This document shows, piece by piece, positions 33,756 to 45,473 of a stretch of DNA of 64,000 nt. The translations under genes were made by a program, and so were the position numbers. The stretch covers positions 42,650,844-42,714,843 of the forward strand of contig CM068370.1 of assembly GCA_034769895.1 (NCBI GenBank), written 5' to 3'. This DNA comes from Magicicada septendecula. Its lineage: Eukaryota; Arthropoda; Insecta; Hemiptera; Cicadidae. The notes below the pieces were generated by a model. That model had not been told where the DNA came from. It made no database searches and worked only from the letters and a program-made list of their open reading frames with translations. Position 1 is the stretch's first letter. Every line of letters begins with the position of its first letter.

Positions 33756-34832
33756 ATGGATTCCAGTCAGATGATAGAAGCATTCCGAGCAATGCTACAG
33801 CAAAGGCAGGAACAACAAAAAGAAAAATTTAGTCGTCAAGCAGGTGACGTTAAGGCGTTCGTACAAGAGGATACCGCTGCAAAATTCGTCGTGTTACGAG
33901 GTGAGCTGAACAAACAAGTTGACAGAATATCTGAAATAGAAAAATCTGTGTCAACTATGAAAACAAGTATGTCAAGTTTAGTTGATTCTATTACAAATGC
34001 AATAAAACAAATTAAAAAGGAAGTCAATAACGAAAGACCATTAATAAATGCTGAAGGAGATTCAAAATATCAGAGAAACCAAACTGTAGTAGGGCCAGTT
34101 TACGCAAAGGCCCCAACGTTTGATAGAAGCACTCATTGGGCAACTTATATTCGCCAATTTGAAGCTGCCGCTCGTTTAAATAAATGGACGGAAGAAGGGA
34201 AAGGACTTTTACTAATTCTTGCCTTAAAAGGGCCTGCCGCAGAACTAATACAGAAAGTGTCATCTGACAGTCAGAACATCTATGCCGAATTAACAAAAGC
34301 TCTGGAATTAAGGTACGGTGACCAGCATTTGTGCGAAGTGTAGCGTGTTCAACTTAAAGCGAGGCGACAGCGTTCAGGGGAGAGCCTTCAAGAGTTTGAA
34401 GAGAATATCGACCGACTGACGAGATTGGGTTATCCCGAAGAATCGGAGGACTTCCGGACGTGGATTTCTCTCATTATGTTTATTGACGGTATCAGAGATG
34501 GTCAATTACAACAAGTGTTAAGAATGGCACGGCATGATAATAAATCAGACGCTCGTGTTCATGCTCTCCGTTTTAAAGCTGCCAAGTCGGCGACTTACAT
34601 TAATCAAAGTATACCATCACGTTGTAGTCAAACGAATCCAGTACCACAGTATCATCATTACGGACGGAATAAAGAGACGATTCAAGAACAACAGTTTTAG
34701 AAGTCAAGAGCGCCACAACGATCTTTCGAACAAAAAGATAAAGACAAAAGACCTAAGTGTTATAACTGTGGGAAAAGTGGCCATCTAAAAGCAGATTGTT
34801 GGCAGACGAAAAATCGGAGAGAAGAGATGTAA
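33756..34832 (+). pseudogene. Ty3-like retrotransposon Gag, two in-frame stops
   Basis: The frame opens at ATG (33756) about 90 bases after the LTR. An N-terminal coiled-coil-like region (about residues 10-100) is followed by a capsid-type segment (APTFDRSTHWATYIRQFE, then WTEEGKGLLLILALKGPAA). A zinc knuckle, CYNCGKSGHLKADC (near 34758-34800), completes it before TAA at 34830. Gag proteins assemble the intracellular particle in which the element's RNA is copied. TAG codons at 34341-34343 and 34698-34700 break the frame, so no full-length product is expected. No protease, reverse transcriptase or integrase follows. Confidence 0.85.
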
Positions 34833-35270
34833 ACGCACGGCCGTCGTAACAATGTCATGTGAAGAAATAAAGTAAATGTAATCGGATTCAGTTGAGTGTT
34901 ACTATCTCAACGCTACACAGCTTAGCAATAAAAATGACAAAATAAATATATACTTTCAGTTTCGGATTTAATGCTTTACAGTTGTTTTTGTATTTTGTGA
35001 TACGGGAGACATTACAAAATTTATGTTTGCCGGTGGTGGAAGGGCGTCTGTTTTGATCACCTTTTGTAAAACACGTGATGAACAGAAGAAGCCATCCTTC
35101 GTCGCTGTTTGTCACGTTTTTTTTGCTGTTGTTTTTCATTCGCTTTCAATAACTTGAATTTTTACGAAAAAAAGTACGTTAATCCTTTGATTACAAAAAA
35201 TATTTGCGAAGTTCAGTAATAAAACCTGCACAGCCGACAAACAAAACATTAAGTTAACTTAAGGTAACAT
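34833..35270. other. Sequence downstream of gag, no pol
   Basis: No pol motifs in any frame. A TCGTAACA at 34844-34851 matches the LTR 3' end over eight bases only. Confidence 0.5.
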
Positions 35271-35273
35271 TTG

Positions 35274-35512
35274 TTTACGTCCTCTACCGAGTCAACACCA
35301 TCACCTCCTACCTTTACCTCCTCTACCGAGTCAACATCATCACCTCCTACCTTTACCTCCTCTACCGAGTCGACATCATCACCTCCTACCTTTACCTCCT
35401 CTATCGAGTCAACATCATTACCTCCTACCTTTACCTCCTCTACCGAGTCAACATCATCACCTCCTACCTTTACCTCCTATACCGAGTCAACATGATCACC
35501 TCCTACCTTTAA
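35274..35512 (+). repeat. 39-bp minisatellite, about six copies
   Basis: CCTCTACCGAGTCAACATCA-type units start at 35281, 35320, 35359 and so on, every 39 bases. The period is a multiple of three, so one frame reads a 13-residue Ser/Thr/Pro repeat. There is no start, splice or flanking domain to suggest it is translated. Confidence 0.9.
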
Positions 35513-35787
35513 AGTAATTTTGTTTTCATAAATGTATTTTTAAGCATTAATGGGGTTTCAAGAAAGTTTAGACTGCGACCTAAGATTTCAGACAACTCAA
35601 TGGTCTTTTAAGGTAATGCATATAGTAGTCTAAGAGTAAGACTGTACAAAACCAGAGTAGAAACTATTGGAATACGCACAGTGCGGCTTGCTAAGCAAAA
35701 TCAGATCAGAAATGGGTGTAAGGAATAGAACCGGCGAGTGAGCCGTTTTAAATATCTCGGATGTGCAGTGAGCTGTGAGTCTGAATC

Positions 35788-36196
35788 TATAATATAACGC
35801 GCTAGGTAGTGTGTCCGTCATCGGTATGTTACCATAGTAACAAGTAAATAAACAAATGATATTTACCGGCATCGAATCCGTTCCTATAGTTTTTAATGTT
35901 TTTACTATACGATTGTGTTGATATGTTTTGTAATTTTTTATACAGGTACGTCTATATATTTTGTAATTGTCCTATATTTCTGTATAATATAACACGGTAG
36001 GCAGTGTGTCAGTCATCGGTATGTTACTATAGTAACAAGTAAATAAACAAATGATATTTACCGGCATCGAATGTATACATTTATCCGTTCCTATAGTTTT
36101 TAAAGTTTTTAATATGCGATTGTGTTGATATGTTTTGTAATTTTTTATACAGGTACGTCTATATATTTTGTAATTGTCCTATATTTCTGTATATGT
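35788..36196 (+). repeat. Tandem duplication of the Helitron 5' end
   Basis: TATAATATAAC starts at 35788 and again at 35983. The two copies (195 bp and about 210 bp) match closely through GTCATCGGTATGTTAC and ATTTACCGGCATCGAAT; the second has a roughly 13-base insertion. Confidence 0.9.
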
Positions 36197-36267
36197 TTTA
36201 ATTGTGATATTTATGTTTATACGTATTTCTGATGATCCAATGAATAAGTAATGAAATACGATCAAAT

Positions 36268-39200
36268 ATGCCTCCTAAACGCCAGCAACCACCAACTGCT
36301 GAAGAAATTGCAGCAAAAAAAGCACGTAATGCTGAAGCTCAAAGACGCCGTAGAGCGGCCATGTCAGAAGAGCAGCTTCAAGCAGAATGTGAAGCTAATG
36401 CTGTAAGTCACCGGCAACAGAGAAAACATGCCACAAAATCAACTTCAACAAGAGCGCGAGGCAAACGCTGAAAGACAAAGGGTTGCACGCCAACATCAAA
36501 GAGGACGTCTGAGTAGATATGTCCGATCCCGCAACACCGCTTTGCTTCCCGATAACTTCAATGAAGACGAAATTGAAGAAAGTTATCTTGGCCCAATGGA
36601 CACTAAATGTCCATTTTGCAATGCCACGCATTTCAAAAATGAATTAATATCAAATTGCTGCCATAAAGGGACCATTGCATTAGATGAAATACGAATGCAT
36701 CCCTTCATTACAAATTACATGAATGGATCTGATCCAAATTCCAAAAATTTCATGGAAAACATAAGATCCTACAACAGTGCAATGGCCTTTGCCTCAATGG
36801 GAGCACAAGTGACCAATCAGTGACCAGAGGTTCAGATTCGTTTTGTTACAGAATCCATGGGCAAATTTATCACGCTACATCTGCATTACACCCAAATCAA
36901 GGTGAATTACCAAAGTATGCCCAACTGTATATTTTGGATTCGGCCCAAGCCTTGACAGAAAGAATGAACAATCAAGCAAACAATGGATGCATTCGTGTCG
37001 TAATGGAGAACCTTCAACACTTCTTGGAGATATCAATCCGTTCTCTAGAGAATACAAGAGCATGCTCAAATTTGAACAAGACGAAATGCTAAAGGCAAAT
37101 CGGGAAAACCGAACGCCAATTGAATATAGCATGACTTTCTTGAGAAAGAGTAAATAATGTGCTCCCCGGCAGAACCAACGCTCCCACTGCCAGAGGAGAA
37201 ATTGCTGCCGTTTTTCACAGTGCAGATGGTGCACCCCCAGAAAATCGGGATATTACAATTTATCCGAAAAGCGGAATTTTACAAAATATATCCATCCTGA
37301 ATAGACTCTGTGACCCAATGTGCTACCCTTTGCTTTCCCCATATGGGGATTCAGGGTGGACCACAGATCTGAAGAAAGCTGTTGGTCAAGGAAATGTGTC
37401 CCAGCTTCAATGGTATTCATACCATTTTGCCATTCGTGATGGAAACTTTAACGAGTTCCTCAACGCAGGAAAGCTGACTCACCAATTCATGTTTGATGCC
37501 TATTGCAAGACCGAGGCAAACCGTGTGAATTGGTTTCGAAAAAATCAAAACACAGTAAGAGCTGAAGACTATGATGTTCTTCACCGATTTGTGAACAACC
37601 ACAATTTTGAGGACGTTAACATATTGCCTGGAAAGAAGTTATATTGCCTTCAACCTTCCAAGGGAGTCCAAGAAATATGGCTCAAAATTACCAAGATGCT
37701 ATGGCCATGGTCAGGAAATATGGCAAACCTGACTTATTTGTAACATTCACGTGCAATCCTAAATGGAGGGAAATCAGGGAAAACTTACTTCCCGGTCAGC
37801 AACCATGCGACCGGCCTGATTTTGTAGCAAGAGTGTTTGAGTTGAAACTGAAATTGCTACTTGAAGACTTAACCAAACACCATAGATTTGAACGTGTTAG
37901 GGCTATGCTCCACGTGATGGAGTTCCAAAAACGTGGTCTACCACATGGCACATATTGCTATTCATGGCCCCGGAAGACAAAGTCTGGGAGAATGAAAGAA
38001 TTGACAAAATTGTCTGTGCAGAACTCCCTGATAAAGATGCCCACCCGAGGCTACATGAAATTGTAAAATCCTGTATGATACACGGCCCATGTGGTCCATT
38101 AAATCCAAACGCACCGTGTATGGAAAACGGCAAATGCACAAAAGAATTCCCAAAAGATTTCTGTGCCGAGACCAACAGCAATGTCAATGGTTACCCAAAA
38201 TATCAACGCCGAGATGATGGTAACTTTGTTGAACTTAAGGGAAACAAAGTGGATAACAGATGGGTGGTGCCATACAACCCATACCTGTCTCTGAAATACA
38301 ACGCCCACATTAACGTAGAGATTTGTAGCTCAATTCAAAGCGTTAAATACCTGTTCAAATACGTTTACAAGGGGCATGACTGTGCAAATATTCAATTCGT
38401 TACTGTTCCCACAGAACAGGAAGCTACTATGGGACGAAGTAAAAAATTACTTGGAGACCCGATATGTAAGTTCACCTGAAGCATGCTGGAGGCTCAGGGA
38501 ATACAAAATGCACCACCAAACTGATCATGTGGAAAGATTAAATGTCCACCTTGAGGACAAGCATACAATATGTTTTATACCAGGCAAGGAAGCTGAAGCT
38601 GTACAGCAAAAAGCCACCAAGTCCAAACTTCTGGCTTGGTTTAAACTTAATCAGGAAGACCCTAATGCCCGAAAGTATTTATATATTTGTAATTCCCGAA
38701 CTAGGATGACAAAAATTCTAAATGGAAACCACGTCTTAGAGGACATGAAACTACAATTGGCAGAATGTTTGCCGTAAGTCCCACGGATAGAGAAAAATGG
38801 TTCCTCCCAATTCTCCTTCTCAGTGTTAGAGGAGCAACATCTTTCGAGGACCTGAGAACGGTCGAAGGAAATCCTATCCCCTTTGCAACTTTCCAAGAAG
38901 CATGCATTGCAAGGGGATTAACTGATGATGACTCAGAATGGGATACTTGCCTAACAGAAGCTGCAACTCATCAAATGCCAGTACAACTTAGGCAGTTGTT
39001 TGCATTTATATGTATCATGTGTGAGCCGTCGGATGCAGCAGCATTATTCGACAGACATAAGGACAATCTTATGCAAGACTATAAGAGACGCTTTCCTGAT
39101 GGAGAAAAAGCTCTCTATTTGACGCTTAAAGAAATTGAATCTGTCCTTCGAACACATGGAAAGTCATTGGTAGATTTTGGCCTAGAACTTCCAGTCGGCA

Positions 39201-40710
39201 GCTATGACGAGCCAATCCATTCTGGAAAATATTACGATCCAATTGCCGAAAAAAACATGTTCGAAGAAAAGTTTCAAATGCTCAACCCAGGGCAAAGAAG
39301 GGCTTTCGACAAAATCAGGGAAGCAATTGAAAACCCTAACTTACCCAAACGTCTATTCTTTATTGATGGACCTGGCGGAAGTGGTAAAACCTTCCTTTAC
39401 AACACAATCATGCACTATGTGCGTAGCAAAAATGAATTAGTCTTGCCATGTGCATTTACAGGCATAGCAGCAACTTTGCTTGAGGGAGGCAGAACTTCCC
39501 ACAGTCGTTTCAAGCTGCCTATTCCAATAAATGAAACATCAACCTGTAATGTTCGACATGGGACTAATACGGCAAATGAACTGGAAAAGGCCAAAGTGAT
39601 AATCTGGGATTAAGCTTCAATGGCCCCAGCACATGGAGTAAATGCAGTTGACACAATGTATAAAGAACTCTTAGCTGAAGATCCAAAAGTTCCTTCTAAA
39701 AAACCATTTGGTGGTGCGGTCTTTCTTTTCGGTGGAGATTTTAGACAAATTCTCCCTGTTGTTCCACATGGCAGCAGAACCGAAATACTTTCTTCATGCA
39801 TGAAGAATAGTAAGTGTTGGAAAAATATTCAGGTCCTAAAGTTAGACCAAAACATGCGTGCCAATGAGGACAATGTCCCATCAGAACACCGAGGCTTTTC
39901 CGATTGGCTTTTAAAACTTGGGAATGGAAAACTCCAAGAGCCTGGATTAGAGGAAGGCATCTTCGAAATTCCTCCAGTCTGCATTGAAAATGGATGTATT
40001 GTTGATGCTGTCTTTCCTGAGGTCATCCAATCAGGAGATGACAGCATTGCTAACCGTGCAATCATGACTCCAAAAAACCACGAGTCACTTGAACTTAATG
40101 AAAATGTCCTTAGACGAATTCAATCTGAATTGAAATGCTATACCAGCATAGATTCTATTCAGCAAGACAGTGCAAATGCCGAGGAGGCAGCAAACTATCC
40201 AATGGAGTTTTTGAACAGCTTAACACCTGGAGGTAGCCTGCTCATAGACTTAACTTGAAAGTTGGTGCAGTAGTAATGTTGCTACGAAACCTTGACTCAA
40301 CAAGAGTTCTTTGCAATGGCACCAGAATGGTCGTCAAGCAAATGATGTCAAAAGTCATTGACTGTGAAATCCTGACCGGATATTTTAAAGGTACCAGGGT
40401 ATATATTCCAAGAGTTATTCTTGCACCCAGTGACCCTGACTTTCCCTTTACATTAAGACGAAAACAGTTTCCATTTAGACTTGCTTTTGCTATGACCATC
40501 AATAAAAGCCAAGGGCAAACACTGGATTCAGTTGGTATTTATTTGCCATCTCCAGTATTCAGTCATGGACAACTTTATGTTGCATTTTCAAGAACAAAGT
40601 CATTTCAGCAAGTCAAGGTAAAAGTCTTACCTGACCAACAAGGCAACTTAAAGAAAGACCACAGAGTTTACACCAAAAATGTGGTCTACAAAGAAGTTTT
40701 CGCCCAATAA
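36268..40710 (+). pseudogene. Helitron Rep/PIF1 helicase (RepHel), multiply disrupted
   Basis: Opens MPPKRQQPPTAEEIAAKKA (36268). In order: an N-terminal Arg-rich region; a zinc-type CPFCNATHF segment; a Helitron-like N domain (FCYRIHGQIYH, LQPSKGVQ, NYQDAMAMVRKYGKPDLFVT); the HUH nuclease motif (37941-37956); YLFKYVYKG with the catalytic tyrosines (about 38347); and the PIF1 helicase with Walker A GPGGSGKT (39368), FGGDFRQILPV (39728) and VAFSRTK (40579). Family members nick single strands, and their helicase drives rolling-circle transposition. Frames shift near 36440, 36820, 37120, 37690, 37945, 38400, 38770 and 40240. TAA at 39611-39613 replaces the Glu codon of the Walker B D-E-A. No functional product is possible. 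Confidence 0.93.
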
Positions 40711-40810
40711 TTAAATTTCATAGCCAATATGTAATTAAATGTATATGTAATTAAATGTATTTAATATATGCCAATAAATAATTAAATATGTGCTAACAAA
40801 AATGCTCGAC

Positions 40811-40840
40811 ACCCGGGCGTAGAACGGGTACTTCAGCTAG
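40811..40840 (+). other. Helitron 3' hairpin and CTAG terminus
   Basis: ACCCG and CGGGT pair across nine bases, followed 11 bases later by CTAG, the last bases of the element. This is the termination signal of rolling-circle transposition. Confidence 0.88.
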
Positions 40841-41293
40841 TATGATATAAAAGAGAAGATAAAAAAATTTAGGAATATTTGTGGTACGATTCATAGAAAT
40901 CTTAGAAATAAAACAAGACACAGCACAAGGATTCAATTTTATAAGACAATAGCAATACCCACATTGACATACGCGAGTGAGGCGTGGGTCATGTCAGAAA
41001 AGGAATTCGTCAAGATTCAGAGTTCTGAAATGCAGTTTATTAGAAGTACTTTAAACTATACGTTGCAAGACAGAATAAGGAATGAGGAAAACAGAGCGGA
41101 ACTAGAAGTAGAGGACATCAATTAAATTATTTCAGCTGACAGAAGACAATGGTGAGATCGTCTGCAAATGATGTCAGAGGATCGATTGCCGAAAGCGGCA
41201 CTGAACTATAAAGCCATTGGTAGAAGAGACGTGGGATCCGTCCGAGGATGAGATAGGTGCCGAAACAGGTTTATATAACCTAATCCTTGAAGT

Positions 41294-41376
41294 GAAGAAG
41301 AAGAAGAAGAAGAAGAAGAAGAAGAAGAAGAAGAAGAAGAAGAAGAAGAAGAAGAAGAAGAAGAAGAAGAAGAAGA
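41294..41376. repeat. (AAG)n microsatellite at a LINE 3' end
   Basis: Uninterrupted AAG repeats directly after the LINE terminus AATCCTTGAAGTG. Confidence 0.95.
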
Positions 41377-41379
41377 ATG

Positions 41380-42530
41380 GAACCGGACTTAACAAAACAT
41401 ATCGGAAACAAAATGAGAAAAGATTAAGACGATAATTTCACATCGAGAGGATGTCAAATGAAAGGTAGATTGAGAAAAATTAACAAATAGACACTTTAAA
41501 ATAAGATAGAAAGAGATAAAGCGTGAATCATATGAGTAAAGAACGTGGAGAAAGCAATGCGGGACATAGGACTATCGAATCATGATTCCTTGACACGCGA
41601 AAGTGGAAACTAGGATGCGAAAGACGGTGTCTAAAATAGATTTTTGAAATCCTATTGCTACGTTTGAAGGCAATGCTTGCAGGTACGGTTATCCAAAAAA
41701 AAAAAAAATTGTCTGCCTTTACGCAGCATCCAGCTTAACACAAAACACGGGATTTCGACCAGTGGTATCAGCTGTTTTTGCCTTTACTACCTCTAAAAAA
41801 TATTTTTTTTTTGCTCATTAAAGTAACATGTATTTGTTTTGCTGACGTAGAGTATGTTGTGGAGTAAGAAATTTCAGACAAATAATAGTCTCAGTTTAAT
41901 TAAGAAACTTACGTAGCAAAGAGCGCGAAGCGATTGTCAAACTGTAGGCCTATATGATGAAAAACAAACTAGCGAACAACATTAATAAAACGTCTACTCT
42001 TATCCAGACAGATGATGAAAAATGCAAACGGTTGAAAACACCATTGTGACGATCCGTAATGAGGAACAGCCAACAATAGGCGTTTAAAAATTCTTGGACG
42101 AGCTAACATTAAGCAAATAAGACATGAATAAATAAGGGAAGACAGGAAACGCCGTTAGGGTCGTATCTCTGGAGAATTGTAAACCGAGAATAAAACGGAA
42201 GTGTACGGGAACAGAGACTGGAAGCAAATAGAAGTGCGCTTACTAACGGAGATATTATTTTTTAAATATAGATCTACGCGCGTTTCCTAACAAACAGATA
42301 TAAACAACTTATGTGATTAAAAACTTATAAGTTATTTTTAAAACGTGTAGAAAAACAAGACATATTTACATTCGTGTTAACGTTACAGTTAGAGATTTGA
42401 TCCGCTTCGTTGTCGTCATCGTTATAATAAGGATGTATTCAATTCTGTTGTCCACAGGTTCGGTATTCCCAACACTCCATAAACTTTCATTAATTTCACG
42501 GTCGGCGTCAATGTTATTGAAACGGTTAAA
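41380..42530. other. Intronic sequence without recognised features
   Basis: A purine-rich stretch follows the microsatellite. No exon or bounded repeat identified. Confidence 0.45.
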
Positions 42531-42775
42531 TGCCGGGATATTAACGTTTCGGTGTCACCAGCAGAGGCCATCTTCATTGACAAAAGTTACCAGTATAAAG
42601 TACTGGTATAGAGTACATTGGATGTTCGCCGTGTAAACACATCATTGTCTGCCTCTGTACTGAGGTGTTTACGGTGAACATCTGCCGGTTCTCTTTATAC
42701 CATTGAAGATGGCCTCCGCTGGTGATTTGCCTAAAACATGGTTCTTCGAAAATAAGACCACGTATAATAGCCCGG
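42530..42775. repeat. Inverted pair of decayed ribozyme-type modules
   Basis: Minus core at 42546-42577 (ATGAAGA, then GAAAC) and plus core at 42703-42735 (TTGAAGA, then TAAAAC) face away across a CAGTATAAAG...GTACTGAGG centre. Both have the GATGGCCTC segment. The catalytic bases are altered in both. Confidence 0.55.
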
Positions 42776-43339
42776 AATTCAACCGTTTCATTTCATTGAC
42801 ATAAATTCGAATTCCTTTCCTACTCCCATTTCCTTCGATTATACTGCCGGAGTCTTCAAGCAGTGAAACTGGTTTCGTGAAGAAGGCCTTGAGGGGTGTT
42901 CAGGCTCCAGTACTTTAGAAATGAATATATCAGGAGGCATATTTGTGTAAACAGAACGATTTTAGACACTATTTAAATACGAAACGCCTCGTACGATATG
43001 GTCACTTGGTACGGACGCATGACGATCGTTGACCCCAAAAGTTATAAACTGGATTCTAAGTAGACTAGGAAACGTGATAGACACAGTAGACAATGAAAGG
43101 AGGTCATATACGGTGAGACAATGGCCTTCCAGTAGATTATAAATTATGAAATTACACTGAAAGTAACTTTGTTTGACGCATACTTGTATAGCTGATTCGT
43201 ACAAATACATTAATTCGTGCTTTATATCTGGAGGGAGGTATTTCAACAGTACTGTTGATTAATTTTGCACAGATCTTTTATGACTCGGGAATAAATTTTG
43301 GCCATCAGATAAAATCGATTTTGCGTTAGCTTGAAGTTT

Positions 43340-44052
43340 TAAGTTTTTATTTCATTGACTAAATGTAGCGAATCTTTTATTGCATAAATTGATGTAAAAT
43401 TTGTAAGTTTTGGTATCAAATAATTAAGCGATTTACATATTTTATATGCAGGAGCTGTAGTGTATTTCACTATGGGGTGAATAGGATAATTGTACTTATG
43501 TAATCTAGGTAGATTATAACTAGCTGGAGTTATATTCCAAATTATAACTCTCAATTTGGAATCATAAGTCATCATCATCATCATCTGCAAGGATTAAACC
43601 AAGGATGGTTTGTTCCGGTCACAAACAGTCAAAGAATCTAGAACTGGTCACTCCAGCGCTTCCTCGGACATCCCACACCTCTTCGTCCCTTTGGCATATA
43701 GTTCCACAGTTATTTGGGGATGAGGCAGTCATCCTTTCGAAAAAGATGTTTCCACCAATTCAACCAATACTGGGCAATCTTGTAGAGTATACTCATAATA
43801 TTCAGTTACTGCCGTATATCTGCGTTTCTTCTGTAGTCATGGAGAATATACCCTGCTATTTGGCTGAGAAAACTCATTTCAGCCGCTTGGATACGGCTGG
43901 CCTGGTCTTTCGTTAAAGTCCAATTCTCAGACTCATAAAGAAGTGTGGGAAGGGCCATCACCTTGTAGAATTTTAGGCGTGTTTCTTTACTTGCTGACTT
44001 TAAGAGTTAGCCTGATAGTCCCGCACATAATGTTGAACTTATGCAACTTGTG
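43340..44052 (-). mobile_element. LINE 3' fragment (family B) plus shared flank
   Basis: 43590-44052 (minus) holds the LINE end with RRGR...CPRKRW-type and ESENWTLTKDQ-type sequence, and a (GAT)n tail at 43569-43585. 43340-43568 matches 29494-29770 and is not part of the LINE. The pair of loci therefore arose by copying a composite, or by the same LINE entering two copies of another repeat. Confidence 0.78.
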
Positions 44053-44452
44053 GAATCATAAGTATTTAAAATAATTATTTTTTATTGCATGATCTTCATT
44101 TATTTACGTTATTCTAAATTCTTTTATGTCTTTTAAACTTAATTATATCACAATTATAACTAAAATCTATATTAAAACAGGAACGCAGAGTTAATTAAAG
44201 AGAATAGGTAACGTTAACGGTTTTAAATTATTTACATTAAGAGTAGTAAAATGGGGATGTAAAATTAATAATAACGCGCAACTTGTTTCCTGCAAGTGTA
44301 TGACATCAACAGTTTTAATTATAGTCGGCTTATAAACAGTGAATGTAATAAATGAAGATATAAAAATTAATAATAACGCGCGCACCTTAATACCTGTAAG
44401 TATTTCAAAGTGAACTGTAAATTCAACGTTAAGCTTAATTAAATTTTCACGC

Positions 44453-44456
<4 letters not shown>

Positions 44457-44488
<32 letters not shown>
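44457..44488. repeat. (GA)n microsatellite
   Basis: About 16 GA units. Confidence 0.95.
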
Positions 44489-44489
<1 letters not shown>

Positions 44490-44492
<3 letters not shown>

Positions 44493-45460
44493 AGAAGAAA
44501 ATTCTGTTTACAATACCATTAATCCAGAGGTAGAAGGTAGCCGATGATGTCATGCTAGTATTTCAATTATTAAATCCATTTTTTTTTTTGGTAAGGGTGC
44601 GTTCGAGGGGTTTACGGGATTAGAGTCAGTTGTAACTCACAACTCGGCGGGCGGAGCGGCGACCCTTGAACTTTATCCGTTCTTAAGAGTGTCTTTGCAA
44701 GCAGTCAACTTTAATTAAGTTTCACACGAAAAATTTATAATGCAGTCTTAGCCGAAGCAGTAAATTCGCCCTCTCTTCTCCGGGTTTAGTAGCTGCGAGT
44801 TTCAAGTTTCTGAAGACAGGCTACGGCGTCATAGTCTGTGTGCCTTTGACTGTGTAGCAGTGATGGCGGGGGGGGGGAGTGATAACCGTAATAAAGTTAA
44901 TATTTAATATCACGCGGTAAATAATTTATCATTTACTTTGAGATTTCGAGTTTTGTACAAAAAGTTTCCAATATAACATGGCAAACATGGAGGTAAGTAA
45001 TTTTAAAGCATCCGATTGAGCACGTTTTAATTTAGTACTTTTGACATGATAATGTCTTTTACCTGGACATCGTTTGAAACTTTCTGTAAAATTTTATTTA
45101 CGTCACGCTGTATGACGTCATCATTGCGTGACGTCATCATTGCATGTTGTCATTGGGATTGTTGTAAATAAAGGTTTGTTTTGATACGTTGCAATATATA
45201 TATATATATATTATGTGTTAAAAATAATATCACTGCAAACAATTAAACCAGATTTATAAAGCATCCTGAAAGTTTAAAATCAAGTGTTAGCACAATTTAC
45301 CATCCGGGAATCGTTAACTAAAACCGCGACCGCTAACATGCTAACGCCGTCGCAGATTAAAGACCTAACAAGCAAACAACACTGCATAGCTGTAGATACG
45401 TTATTGTCTCTAGTTAATGGTTGTCTTTGTATGTGATTCAGCTAACGATCCTGCATCTAT
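44490..45460. other. Intronic sequence without recognised features
   Basis: Contains a G run at 44868-44878, a repeated ATTGCGTGACGTCATCATT-type block near 45100-45140 and a short TA run near 45197. No exon seen. Confidence 0.45.
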
Positions 45461-45473
45461 TCATTAAAAAAAA

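Larger units (their letters stand above)
35786..40840 (+). mobile_element. Helitron, 5,055 bp, near complete but inactivated
   Basis: The 5' end is TCTATAATATAAC, preceded by A. The 3' end is CTTCAGCTAG, a CTRR terminus followed by T, with a hairpin just before it (ACCCG...CGGGT, 40811-40829). Insertion between A and T without target duplication is the Helitron rule. The internal gene is a Rep/PIF1-helicase split into about nine pieces by frameshifts and stops. The uninterrupted target is preserved in the LINE copy near 25128 (minus strand), which fixes both ends. Confidence 0.95.
35600..41376 (+). mobile_element. LINE (family A) copy split by the Helitron, AAG tail
   Basis: The LINE lies at 35600-35785 and resumes at 40841-41376. 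The left part ends TCGGATGTGCAGTGAGCTG...GAGTCTGAA and the right part begins TATGATATAAAAG, contiguous in the copy at 24690-25330. The right part reads IHRNLRNKTRHSTRIQFYKT, ASEAWVMSEKEFVKIQSSEM and a GRRDVGS-like end, then runs into (AAG)n. Confidence 0.85.

Noticed and set aside
34844..34851. TCGTAACA as the end of a 3' LTR
   Set aside because: Only eight bases match the LTR and nothing upstream of it does.
35274..35512. Minisatellite considered as a mucin-like exon
   Set aside because: No splice sites, start codon or neighbouring coding sequence support translation.
36395..39801. Several minus-strand frames over the Helitron
   Set aside because: They are shadows of the plus-strand Rep/helicase coding sequence.
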